NCBI GenBank assembly: GCA_041398225.1
Contig: JAWKVD010000008.1
Location: forward strand, 1-64,000
From: JAWKVD01 sp041398225
Lineage (GTDB): Bacteria > Pseudomonadota > Alphaproteobacteria > Caulobacterales > Hyphomonadaceae
Direction of reading: 5' to 3'
Length of the DNA: 64,000 nt
Shown: positions 53,546 through 62,159 of the stretch, piece after piece
Layout: every line of letters begins with the position of its first letter
How positions within the stretch are numbered: the first letter of the stretch is position 1
Program-made: the position numbers and the translations under genes
The notes under the pieces: model-generated
What the model was told of the DNA's origin: nothing
The model's input: the letters and a program-made list of their open reading frames with translations, nothing else
Databases searched by the model: none

Positions 53546-54724
53546 TCAGGTGGCCGGCAGCAATTTTCCGGTCTCGACGCGCAGCGTCTGAACGGCCTGC
53601 GCTTCGGTCTTTCCGGCCGCGCCGGGCGCCGGCCACCACCAGCCCAAAACGACGCGCGGTTCGCCGGCGTCGTCGGGCGACACCCGCCCCTCGAAGCGGC
53701 GCCCGTCCGGGCATTCCAGCAAGCCGAGGCCCGCGGCGACGTCGTTGATCCATTGCCCGGACCAGACATGGCCGTCGTCGGAAACCCCGACGCCATATCC
53801 GGAGCGCCGGCCCTCGACATACTCTCCGGCATATCCGCCGCCCGAGTTGCGAAAGCGCATGCGTCCCGCGCCGTCCGGCGTGCGGTTGCGCGCTTCGCCG
53901 GAATAGATCGCCTGCGTCTGCGGCCACGCCAGCGCGTCGGGGTGGCGGTCGGCGGCGCGCGCGGCTTCGGCGGCGGCGAGGCGCGCGCGTCCGGCATGGG
54001 TGCGGGCGTCTTCGACGAGGCCGCGCAAATCCGCGCCGACCTGCGCGAGGGGATAGCCCGCCGCATCGAGCGTCCATTCCAGCCGGGCGAGGCGCGTCTC
54101 GACGGCCTCGCGGCGTTCGCGCTCGGCGTTCGTTGCCTGTTGCGCCTGAACCAGATCGTGACGCGCCTGTTCGAGTTCGCGCTTCAGCGTCTGCGCGGTC
54201 TCGCCGCTGCTTTCCGAGCGCCGGCGCTCCTCGGCCAGCCGCCTCTCAAGCACTCCGGGCGAGCGATTTATGTTCTCGTCCCGCGCCAGCGGGTCGGCGG
54301 CGTGATCGAGCGCCCAGGCGCGTCGCGCTTCGCTGTCGGGTGCGGCGGCGAAGGCGGCCAGTCCGGGCCGATCGAGCCGCCGTTCGAGCTTTTCGATCAA
54401 GGCGATCCAGCGTTTCGCGGGTGCGCCGACATCTTCCGCCTCGATCCTCAAGACGGACGCGGGCACGCCGCGCGCCGCATCGTTCAGCACCGGGCCGGCG
54501 AGAACGCAGATCTCGGCGCCGGGCGGCGGCGTGGCGTCGTGCCTTGCGTCCATCACCGCCATGCGCAGGCGGCCGCCGTCGTCATCATCGCCGTCGTTTT
54601 CGCCGCCAAGGCCGGCGTCGGCGTGCTCGATCAGCAGGGCGTCCAGCGCCCGTTCGATCGCCGCGCGCAGATCGGAGGGCAGGGTCTCGGACCATGCAAT
54701 GAGGAGTTTCGATCGCGCCGTCAT
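53546..54724 (-). CDS. Coiled-coil protein with C-terminal MORN-like repeats
   Basis: A 392-residue protein. The N-terminal ~150 residues form an unassigned globular part. Residues ~155-245 are a coiled coil (GVLERRLAEERRRSESSGET, AERERREAVETRLARLEWTL). The C-terminal ~110 residues hold MORN-type motifs (AIYSGEARNRTPDGAGRMRF, GYAGEYVEGRRSGYGVGVSD, HVWSGQWINDVAAGLGLLEC, RRFEGRVSPDDAG). MORN repeats often bind lipid or other proteins. There is no signal peptide. It converges with the membrane protein; a shared envelope role is a guess. Confidence 0.75.
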   Translation of the reverse strand: MTARSKLLIAWSETLPSDLRAAIERALDALLIEHADAGLGGENDGDDDDGGRLRMAVMDARHDATPPPGAEICVLAGPVLNDAARGVPASVLRIEAEDVGAPAKRWIALIEKLERRLDRPGLAAFAAAPDSEARRAWALDHAADPLARDENINRSPGVLERRLAEERRRSESSGETAQTLKRELEQARHDLVQAQQATNAERERREAVETRLARLEWTLDAAGYPLAQVGADLRGLVEDARTHAGRARLAAAEAARAADRHPDALAWPQTQAIYSGEARNRTPDGAGRMRFRNSGGGYAGEYVEGRRSGYGVGVSDDGHVWSGQWINDVAAGLGLLECPDGRRFEGRVSPDDAGEPRVVLGWWWPAPGAAGKTEAQAVQTLRVETGKLLPAT

Positions 54725-54795
54725 CCGTCCCCCGCCCCAAGATGGTTACGCGCGATCAGATTGGCATGGCGCGGCGGCTCAGGCCAGCCTTCGCT

Positions 54796-55542
54796 CTAGC
54801 GCGCGGTCGCGAGCCAACGCAGCCAGAGACCGAAGACGCGCGGACCTTCGAGAAGGTAGCGCCGCCACATGCGCGCCGGGCTCGCGATCAGGCGGAAGGC
54901 CCATTCAAGGCCCGCGCGCTGCATCCATCCCGGCGCGCGCATTTCTTCGCCCGACAGGAATTTCAGACTGGCCCCGCAGCACACCGCCACGCCGGTCGCG
55001 CCGCCTTGCTGGGCGGCCTCCAGCGCGATCATCTCCTGTTGCGGCGAGCCGACGGCGAGAAAAATCCACTGGCCGGGATTGTCCGACATGAAGCGCGTGC
55101 ACGCGGCGCGGGCGGCCGGATCGTTGCGCAGATTGCGCGGCGCGTCGAACCAGCGAACGTCCTGCAATCCATAGCGCTCCTTCAGCGCCTCGACCGTTCT
55201 TGGCGAACCGCCGATCACGATCACCGTTTCGCCGGGCGCGATCTCGGTCTCCAGCAGGGTGCGCACAATGTCGGAACCGGGCGCGACCGGAAGCTCCAGT
55301 CCCGACAGCTTGCCGAGCAGATGCAGGATGCGGCTGTCGCACAGGGTCAGCCAGGCGCCGCGATAGGCGGTCGACAGGTCCGGCGTGCGGTCGAGCCGAA
55401 CGGCGTGGTCGACATTCGGCGTCACCACATAGGCCATCGGTTCGCGCTGGCGCGCTTTCAGGGCGATGCGCTTCACCGCCGCTTCAAGGTGAAGCGGATC
55501 GAAGGCGAGACCCAGGAACTGGATGCGCGAACGCTGAACCAT
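54796..55542 (-). CDS. WecG/TagA/CpsF family glycosyltransferase
   Basis: A 248-residue GT26-type enzyme. Seen: YVVTPNVDHAVRLDRTPDLS, LCDSRILHLLGKLSGLELPV, IVIGGSPRTVEALKERYGLQ, and IFLAVGSPQQEMIALEAAQQ. Members add N-acetylmannosamine-like sugars to undecaprenyl-linked acceptors, for enterobacterial common antigen, teichoic acid or exopolysaccharide. No polysaccharide cluster is near; it lies 11 bases from the pspF end on the same strand, so may be read through from pspF. Confidence 0.9.
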   Translation of the reverse strand: MVQRSRIQFLGLAFDPLHLEAAVKRIALKARQREPMAYVVTPNVDHAVRLDRTPDLSTAYRGAWLTLCDSRILHLLGKLSGLELPVAPGSDIVRTLLETEIAPGETVIVIGGSPRTVEALKERYGLQDVRWFDAPRNLRNDPAARAACTRFMSDNPGQWIFLAVGSPQQEMIALEAAQQGGATGVAVCCGASLKFLSGEEMRAPGWMQRAGLEWAFRLIASPARMWRRYLLEGPRVFGLWLRWLATAR

Positions 55543-55553
55543 GACGGTTCAGA

Positions 55554-56723
<1,170 letters not shown>

Positions 56724-56724
56724 A

Positions 56725-56806
56725 TGGCGGTGAATGCCACATCTTGGCGAATTTCGCCAGAAAAATCGGTCCAGTTAGCTAAATTGATGCGTGGCGTGAC
56801 TCGCCA
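56725..56806. promoter_or_regulatory. Three TGGCG-N5-CGCCA inverted repeats (candidate PspF-binding sites)
   Basis: Site 1: 56725-56739 (TGGCG-GTGAA-TGCCA, one mismatch). Site 2: 56745-56759 (TGGCG-AATTT-CGCCA, perfect). Site 3: 56792-56806 (TGGCG-TGACT-CGCCA, perfect, extended by outer G/C). Centres are 20 and 47 bases apart. Site 1 begins two bases before the pspF start codon, placing it where it could also repress pspF. Positions upstream of a sigma-54 promoter are as expected for enhancer sites. Confidence 0.7.
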
Positions 56807-56856
56807 CTTTGGAATTTATACTTCAAAAACAATCATCTAAATGGTTAATGCAAAGT

Positions 56857-56872
56857 TGGCACGGGGATTGCT
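56857..56872 (+). promoter_or_regulatory. Sigma-54 promoter of the psp operon
   Basis: TGGCACGGGGATTGCT matches the -24/-12 consensus TGGCACG-N4-TTGC(A/T) exactly, with GG at 56858-56859 and GC at 56870-56871. A start near 56883 would give a ~37-base leader before the first small gene. It lies about 50 bases downstream of the nearest operator, with an AT-rich stretch between that may bend. Confidence 0.93.
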
Positions 56873-56919
56873 TTGTATGTTTCATGTCGGGACGACACCG
56901 ACCAGGACAGGAGACCTAG

Positions 56920-57054
56920 ATGCGCTACGACGACCACTCCGACAGAAGCTCCTCCAAGGAGACGAATGCGATCATGCGGTGGATCTCGACGCGACCGATC
57001 GAAAGCTGGGCCTTTTTCGGCGTCGGCTTCATCATCGCGCGCATCATCTTCTGA
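56920..57054 (+). CDS. Small single-helix membrane protein, first gene of the psp operon (44 residues)
   Basis: The ribosome site AGGACAGGAGA precedes ATG 56920. The 44 residues begin with a polar part (MRYDDHSDRSSSKETNAIMR) and end in one hydrophobic helix (PIESWAFFGVGFIIARIIF, about 26-44). It lies between the sigma-54 promoter and pspA, 72 bases before pspA, so it should be made whenever the psp response is on. No homologue is recognised. A membrane partner of PspA/B/C is inferred from context; its position is fixed, its function is not. Confidence 0.72.
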   Translation: MRYDDHSDRSSSKETNAIMRWISTRPIESWAFFGVGFIIARIIF

Positions 57055-57126
57055 TCCCAGATAATCCGAGCCAACCGGCAGAAGCAAAAACACAAGAAGA
57101 CTGATTAGTAGAAGGAAGGTTCTGAT

Positions 57127-57825
57127 ATGGGCGTTTTCTCCCGTCTCTCCGACATCATCAACTCCAACCTCAACGCGATGCTCGACAAGGCGGAGGATCC
57201 CGAAAAGATCGCCCGTCTGATCATCCAGGAGATGGAAGACACGCTTGTCGAAGTCCGTTCCGCCGCCGCGCGGGCCATGGCCGACAAGAAAGAGTATGAG
57301 CGCGACATCGTCGCCCTGCAGGCGCGCCGCGCCGACTGGGCCTCGAAGGCGGAGCTCGCGGTGGAGAAAGGTCGCGAAGACCTCGCCCGCGGAGCGCTCG
57401 CCGCCAAGCAGCGCGCCGACCGCGAGATCGAAAGCCTGTCCCAGGCGCTGAAGGCGATCGAGGACGTCTCGCTCCGCCGCCAGGAAGATCTCGAGAAGCT
57501 GCAGGCCAAGCTGGACGAAGCGAAGACGAAACATCGCGCGCTCGTCGTCCGCCGCGAGGCCGCCGAACAACGCATCGCCATGCGCTCGCGCATGGAGGTC
57601 AACAAGGTCGACGAGGCGATCCGGCGCTACAGCCAGGTCGAACGCAAGGTCGACGAGATGGAAGCCTATGCCGACCTGATCAATGTCGGCGACCGGTCGC
57701 TGGACGCGCAGTTCCAGGAGCTGGAAGCCGAAGAGTCGATCGAGAAGGAACTCGCCGAACTCAAGCGCAAGCATGGCGGCGCGCCGAGTGCGGCTCCGAA
57801 GAAGAAAGCTGAAGGCGAGGGCTAG
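57127..57825 (+). CDS. pspA: Phage shock protein A
   Basis: A 232-residue PspA, the coiled-coil peripheral membrane protein that keeps the inner membrane intact under stress and inhibits PspF. Seen: the N-terminal amphipathic start MGVFSRLSDIINSNLNAMLD, KAEDPEKIARLIIQEMEDTL, and long coiled coils (ALKAIEDVSLRRQEDLEKLQ). SD AGAAGGAAGG before ATG 57127. Followed at once by pspB (gap of 2 bases). Confidence 0.95.
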   Translation: MGVFSRLSDIINSNLNAMLDKAEDPEKIARLIIQEMEDTLVEVRSAAARAMADKKEYERDIVALQARRADWASKAELAVEKGREDLARGALAAKQRADREIESLSQALKAIEDVSLRRQEDLEKLQAKLDEAKTKHRALVVRREAAEQRIAMRSRMEVNKVDEAIRRYSQVERKVDEMEAYADLINVGDRSLDAQFQELEAEESIEKELAELKRKHGGAPSAAPKKKAEGEG

Positions 57826-57827
57826 GC

Positions 57828-58097
57828 ATGGACGCAGAAACCGCAGTCGGGATGGCGCTCGGCGCGATCGCCATCATCAGCCTCTTCGTTCTGCTGCCGT
57901 GGATGATCCTCCACTACATCGCGAAGGCGCGGTCCTCCGGCGGTCTCACTGAAGAAGAAGGCCGGATGCTCGAAGACCTCTGGCGCTCCGCCCGCACGAT
58001 GGAGCGCCGGATCGAAACACTGGAACGGCTCATCGAAACCGACGCCACCGCGCCCCGCGCGCGGCCGACGGAACGCAGCCGGGGAGACATAAACTGA
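57828..58097 (+). CDS. pspB: Phage shock protein B
   Basis: An 89-residue PspB: an N-terminal membrane helix (about 8-31, MALGAIAIISLFVLLPWMIL) and a cytoplasmic coiled coil (EEEGRMLEDLWRSARTMERR, IETLERLIETDATAPR). With PspC it senses membrane damage and releases PspA from PspF. Its end is coupled to pspC by a 1-base overlap (ATG at 58097). The C-terminal LERLIETD core recurs in the four genes further downstream. Confidence 0.9.
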   Translation: MDAETAVGMALGAIAIISLFVLLPWMILHYIAKARSSGGLTEEEGRMLEDLWRSARTMERRIETLERLIETDATAPRARPTERSRGDIN

Positions 58098-58507
58098 TGC
58101 AATACGACGAGTACACTCAATCCCGGAACCCGAAGCGGCTCTATCGTTCCCGTGAAAAGGTCATCGCCGGCGTCTGCGGCGGCATCGCCGAACGCTTCGG
58201 CTGGGACCCGCTTCTGGTGCGCATCGCCTTCGCGATCATGCTGTTCATGGGGGTCGGCTTCATCATCCCGATCTACATCGTGATCTGGGCGATCACGCCC
58301 TACGCCCCCTACCTGCCGCGGCACCTGTCGCCGGACGAGGAGAGGTTCTGGAGCTCCGCTTCGACGCGGCCCGCCGAGACCTTCTCGAACATCCGCTACA
58401 AGTTCCGCGACCTGGACGACCGCCTCGCCAATATGGAGCGGACGGTGACCAGCGAAGAGTGGCGGCTGAAGCGGGCGTTCCGCGATCTCGAAAGCGGCCA
58501 GAGCTGA
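58097..58507 (+). CDS. pspC: Phage shock protein C
   Basis: A 136-residue PspC: RLYRSREKVIAGVCGGIAER (PspC domain), one or two membrane helices (IAFAIMLFMGVGFIIPIYIV), and a long cytoplasmic tail with an amphipathic helix (LDDRLANMERTVTSEEWRLK). The tail is longer than in E. coli. Immediately after the stop, TGA occurs in the other two frames as well (58513-58515, 58518-58520). Confidence 0.92.
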   Translation: MQYDEYTQSRNPKRLYRSREKVIAGVCGGIAERFGWDPLLVRIAFAIMLFMGVGFIIPIYIVIWAITPYAPYLPRHLSPDEERFWSSASTRPAETFSNIRYKFRDLDDRLANMERTVTSEEWRLKRAFRDLESGQS

Positions 58508-58628
58508 TCGCCTGATCTGATCGGGCGGCAGACCAAGACCAAGACTAAGACGACGACTGAGACGAATAGGGGCCGCTCCGAAGGCGGGGCGGCGCCCGGG
58601 GAAGATATCGGGAAAGACGGAGGGACAG

Positions 58629-58862
58629 ATGGCAGGCACAATGACGCTGAGGCTCAGGCTCGCACTGGCGGGCGCGGTCCTCACCGCCTCGCTCGCCGGA
58701 GCCATGGTCGGGGCGCATCTCGGGGTCGTCGACCTCGGCGCCGGAGACATGAAGATCGTGATCGGACGCCAGGCGGAACGCGGACTGGTGGTGGGGGTCG
58801 CCCCCCGCACATGCCCGCCGCGCTGCGGCTTCGACATCAACTGGCGCCCGTTCGCTCGATAG
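58629..58862 (+). CDS. Small membrane protein downstream of pspC (77 residues)
   Basis: SD GGAGGGACAG, then ATG 58629. One hydrophobic helix (about 10-32, RLALAGAVLTASLAGAMVGA) and a short C-terminal tail with a CPPRC motif (residues 62-66). It is not PspB-like. Its place between pspC and the PspB-like genes suggests membership of the psp operon. No homologue recognised. Confidence 0.7.
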   Translation: MAGTMTLRLRLALAGAVLTASLAGAMVGAHLGVVDLGAGDMKIVIGRQAERGLVVGVAPRTCPPRCGFDINWRPFAR

Positions 58863-58916
58863 TCGAGCGACAGGGCGCCGACCCGGGGCTGGCCGGGCGC
58901 TGGAAAGGAAACCGAG

Positions 58917-59183
58917 ATGGAGATCCACAACCCGTTCACGATGGTGGTGCTCATCGTCGCGATCGTGTTCGGGGCGAAGCTCTGGAGGACGCAGATGATG
59001 TTGCGGGCGCGCATGTCGCGCAACGAAGCCGGCGGCGCCGTCGTGTCCGGGATGCAGGAACAGATCGACCGTCTCACGCGCCGCGTCGCGGTGCTCGAAA
59101 AGCTCGCGACCGACGACGATCGCAGGCTCGCCGGTGAGATCGAACGGTTGCGGTCTTCGGAGGGCGACGGCTTCGGCCGCTAG
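58917..59183 (+). CDS. PspB-like small membrane protein 1
   Basis: An 88-residue protein: membrane helix at about 8-22 (TMVVLIVAIVFGAKLW), polar linker, and a C-terminal coiled-coil block at 59-79 of the form VLEKLATDD...EIERLR. The block extends PspB's LERLIETD core. SD GGAAAGGAAACCGAG before ATG 58917. It shares the block with the next three genes. The stop lies in a 14-bp tandem duplication. Confidence 0.8.
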   Translation: MEIHNPFTMVVLIVAIVFGAKLWRTQMMLRARMSRNEAGGAVVSGMQEQIDRLTRRVAVLEKLATDDDRRLAGEIERLRSSEGDGFGR

Positions 59184-59205
59184 GTCCGCCACGCTAGGTC
59201 CGACA
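59178..59205 (+). repeat. 14-bp tandem duplication containing the stop codon
   Basis: CGCTAGGTCCGCCA (59178-59191) and CGCTAGGTCCGACA (59192-59205) are adjacent copies. The first TAG (59181) ends the gene; the second (59195) lies in another frame. Confidence 0.85.
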
Positions 59206-59268
59206 CAGGCAAGGCCCGACAAGAGGTCCCCCGAAACGGACGTTCGAAACGGGAAAGGGAAACGCCCG

Positions 59269-59610
59269 ATGACCCACCGCCGGCCGATCGATCACAGCCA
59301 GGAGGAGCTCTGGGCGGAGTTCCGGCGCCGGATCGGTCGGCGGGGAAGAGGCGCCATGCGCGCGGACAGCGCGGAAGAGAGCGCGAAAAACAACGCGGGA
59401 GATTTGAACATGAGCGATAGCGGTGAAAACATGCAGGCGGGCGGCGAGGCGGTCGCGACGCTGAAAACGAAGGTGGAGACCATGTCGGCGGCCATCGTAA
59501 ATCTTGGCGCGCGGCTTGAGGTTCTCGAAAAGCTGATGGTGAATGACGAAGCGCGGCTCGCCGCGGAAATCGAGCGCCTGAGAGACGGCGTGCGATCGTC
59601 GGGCGTATGA
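59269..59610 (+). CDS. PspB-like protein 2, soluble (no membrane helix)
   Basis: A 113-residue protein. It has a charged N-terminus (QEELWAEFRRRIGRRGRG) and the shared C-terminal block at 85-105 (VLEKLMVND...EIERLR), but no hydrophobic helix. An internal ATG at 59410, with GGGAGA seven bases upstream, could give a 66-residue form. The main start at 59269 has AAAGGGAAACG. It looks like a paralogue that lost the membrane anchor, perhaps competing for or carrying the coiled coil into the cytoplasm (inference). Confidence 0.72.
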   Translation: MTHRRPIDHSQEELWAEFRRRIGRRGRGAMRADSAEESAKNNAGDLNMSDSGENMQAGGEAVATLKTKVETMSAAIVNLGARLEVLEKLMVNDEARLAAEIERLRDGVRSSGV

Positions 59611-59691
59611 GGCGCCGACGAACAGTGAACGGACGGTTCGCGCGCGTGCGCAGGCCGGCGGATCGACGATTTAACAGAGGGATATAACGTT

Positions 59692-59979
59692 ATGGATTGG
59701 ATTTGGGTTCTGGTTCCGGTGGCCTGGGCGCCGGCCTCGGTGTGGATCGTGCTCGCGGGCATCAAGTTCGCCGAGCGCAAGGAAGAGATGAAAATGCGCG
59801 TCAAGCTCGAGACGTCGGGCGCCGACCGTTTCGCGGCGCAGAACGCCGATCTCAAGTCCGAGGTTTCGCGTCTCAAGGACCGCGTCACGGTGCTCGAACG
59901 GCTGGTCACCGACGGCGACCAAAAACTCGCGCGCGAGTTCGAACGTCTTGAACGCGAAGGCTCCAATACAAATCTGTAA
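59692..59979 (+). CDS. PspB-like small membrane protein 3
   Basis: A 95-residue protein: helix at about 3-23 (WIWVLVPVAWAPASVWIVLA), then basic/acidic linker (KFAERKEEMKMRVKLET) and the shared block at 67-87 (VLERLVTDG...REFERLE). SD AGAGGGATATAACGTT before ATG 59692. Trp-rich start gives the helix amphipathic ends. Confidence 0.8.
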   Translation: MDWIWVLVPVAWAPASVWIVLAGIKFAERKEEMKMRVKLETSGADRFAAQNADLKSEVSRLKDRVTVLERLVTDGDQKLAREFERLEREGSNTNL

Positions 59980-60019
59980 TCCTGGCGGGGCGGCCTGAAA
60001 GGACGGAGGGACGTTTGTC

Positions 60020-60286
60020 ATGATGTGGGCCGAACTGCTGATGCTGCTGGGCCTCGGGCTCGTGGTGTTCGCCATTTCGTTCGCCTATGGCCGACGGGAA
60101 GCGCAGCGCAACGCATCCGAAACCGCCGACATGAAGGAGCGCCTCGACTTCGCGCTCGCGGAAATCGCGGACCTGCGCACGCGCGTGCGGGTGCTCGAAA
60201 CTCTGGCGACCGACGAGGAGCGGCGCATCGCGCGCGACATCGCCGGCCTGCGCGACCAGCAAGGCCCTCCGCGCGCCGCTGAGTAG
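60020..60286 (+). CDS. PspB-like small membrane protein 4
   Basis: An 88-residue protein: helix at about 4-22 (AELLMLLGLGLVVFAISFA), linker (AYGRREAQRNASETADMKER), and the shared block at 58-78 (VLETLATDE...RDIAGLR). SD GGAGGGACG before ATGATG (60020/60023). Ends the array 16 bases before the convergent mnmC. Confidence 0.8.
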   Translation: MMWAELLMLLGLGLVVFAISFAYGRREAQRNASETADMKERLDFALAEIADLRTRVRVLETLATDEERRIARDIAGLRDQQGPPRAAE

Positions 60287-60301
60287 GCCGGAGATCGGCG
60301 G

Positions 60302-62104
60302 TCAGGTCGTCTGGCCGCGATCGCCCGCTTTTCTGAGCGCGCGTTTGCGAAAGCGGTCGGGATCGAGCGCGTCCGCGACGCTGCGCTCCATCGCCCACGG
60401 TTCGCCGCAAACCGCCGAGGCGATCTGTTCGGCCAGCAGCGGCGCCCACAAGAATCCGCGCGCGCCCAGTCCGCTAAGCAGGGCGATGCGGGGATCGTCC
60501 GCGAGCCCCGCGAACGGCAGGCGGTCCTGCGTGGTGGCGCGAACGCCGGCGCGCGAGACCGGCGCCTGCGCATCGGCGTCGATGTCCGGCCTCAGGCGTT
60601 TCAACACCTCCAGATTTTCCGCGCGCGCCGCATCGGAAACCTCCGGCGCGGCGTTTTCCAGCGCCTCGAAGGTTGCGCCGAACACAAGATCGCCCAGCGC
60701 CTCGACCGCATAGCCGCCGTCGGCGATTGCGTGCGGCGCTCCGGCGCCGGCGATGCGTTCGACCTGGCCGAGGCGCGGTTCAATGTCCGGCGCGCTTACG
60801 CCCTCGATCCACGGCGTCTCCCAACCGGCGCAGACGATTGCGAGGTCGGCGCGGAACCGCGCGCCGCCGTCCAGCACGGCTTCGACGCCGTTTTCATCTG
60901 CGCTCAACGCCGCCACGCGCGCTTCGGCGTGAAGACGCGCGCCCTCGATCAGAGCCGGAAGCAAGAGCGCGGGCTTCACCGCGAGCGCGCCGAGGTGGCG
61001 CAGCTCTGTCGGCTCGGCGCTTGCGAAGGTCAGCAGGTTTTCATCCAGCGGCGGGTCCGCCGCCAGCTTGGCGAAGCGCTTCGCTTCGGTTTCGCCGCGC
61101 GGCAGGTGGCGCACGTCGAGGCTGGCGCGCGCCGCGTCGGGCAGAGTGCGATACAGCCGCCGCGCAAACAGGTAGGCCTCCAGAAGTCCGCGCGCGGCGG
61201 GTGTGTCGCCCGCGTCCAGGCGCGGCATCACAAGGCCCAGCGGATTGCCGCTCGCGCCCCAGCCGGGCGTCTTCCCCGCTTCGAGAATGTCGACCTCGCA
61301 ACCGCGCGCCAGAAAGGCGCGCGCGACGCAGGCGCCGGCGATCCCCGCGCCGATCACCAGCACGCGTCGCGGTCCGGCGAAGTCGCCACGGGGCGCTGTC
61401 TTGTCTTCGGGCGTCACCGCTTCGATGCGCTCGCGCTTGCGGCCATGGCCGGGAACCTTGCTGACCGCAAATCCCGCGTCCGCCAGCGCCCGCCGCACCG
61501 CTCCGGCCGCCGAGTAGGTGCCCACGCGCGCGCCCGGCGCGGACAGTCGCGCAAGCTGCGCCATGGTCTCGGGCGACCACATGTCCGGGTTTTTGGCGGG
61601 CGCGAAGCCGTCGAGAAACCACGCATCGACGCTGGCTTCGGTTTCCGGCAGCGCGCGGGCGATGTCGTCGACATGCAGGGTCAGCCTCAGGCCGTCGCCG
61701 AGGTCGATGCGCTGTGCGCCGCGCGCGCGGTCGGGCCAGCATGACAGGAGACGCGCCGATAATTCCGCCAGTTCCGGGTGGCGCGCATGCACGCGCGCGG
61801 CGGCCTCCGGCGGCATCAGCCAGCCTTCATACGACACCACGTCGAGCCGGGCGCGGGGCGAGGGTCGGCTGCGCCGCCATTCGTCCCACAGCGCAAGAAT
61901 GTTGAGGCCGGAGCCGAAGCCCAGTTCGCCCACGGTGAAACGCGCGCGGTCACGCCAGCGTTCGGGCAGGCCGCAGGGCGCAAGGAACACCGCGCGCGCC
62001 TCGGCCAGTCCGTCGCCGGAAAAATAGATGTCGCCCGCGTCTTCCGATTTCGGAATCCCGTCATCGGTCCAGCTCAGCCGGGGAAGGGGCGGCAGACGGG
62101 TCAT
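60302..62104 (-). CDS. mnmC: Bifunctional tRNA 5-methylaminomethyl-2-thiouridine methyltransferase / FAD oxidoreductase
   Basis: A 600-residue MnmC finishing mnm5s2U34 in tRNA: the C-terminal FAD domain removes the carboxymethyl group and the N-terminal domain methylates with SAM. Seen: GELGFGSGLNILALW (SAM site, about 59-73), VDAWFLDGFAPAKNPDMW, FAD loop VLVIGAGIAGACVA (about 248-261), and the C-terminal GATFEALENAAPEVSDAARA region. Both domains are complete, as in the fused form. Confidence 0.95.
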   Translation of the reverse strand: MTRLPPLPRLSWTDDGIPKSEDAGDIYFSGDGLAEARAVFLAPCGLPERWRDRARFTVGELGFGSGLNILALWDEWRRSRPSPRARLDVVSYEGWLMPPEAAARVHARHPELAELSARLLSCWPDRARGAQRIDLGDGLRLTLHVDDIARALPETEASVDAWFLDGFAPAKNPDMWSPETMAQLARLSAPGARVGTYSAAGAVRRALADAGFAVSKVPGHGRKRERIEAVTPEDKTAPRGDFAGPRRVLVIGAGIAGACVARAFLARGCEVDILEAGKTPGWGASGNPLGLVMPRLDAGDTPAARGLLEAYLFARRLYRTLPDAARASLDVRHLPRGETEAKRFAKLAADPPLDENLLTFASAEPTELRHLGALAVKPALLLPALIEGARLHAEARVAALSADENGVEAVLDGGARFRADLAIVCAGWETPWIEGVSAPDIEPRLGQVERIAGAGAPHAIADGGYAVEALGDLVFGATFEALENAAPEVSDAARAENLEVLKRLRPDIDADAQAPVSRAGVRATTQDRLPFAGLADDPRIALLSGLGARGFLWAPLLAEQIASAVCGEPWAMERSVADALDPDRFRKRALRKAGDRGQTT

Positions 62105-62159
62105 GGCGCATGCCCGCCGGGGCTCAGCCTGATCGCGATCTGCGAGGCCATGCGGGCGC

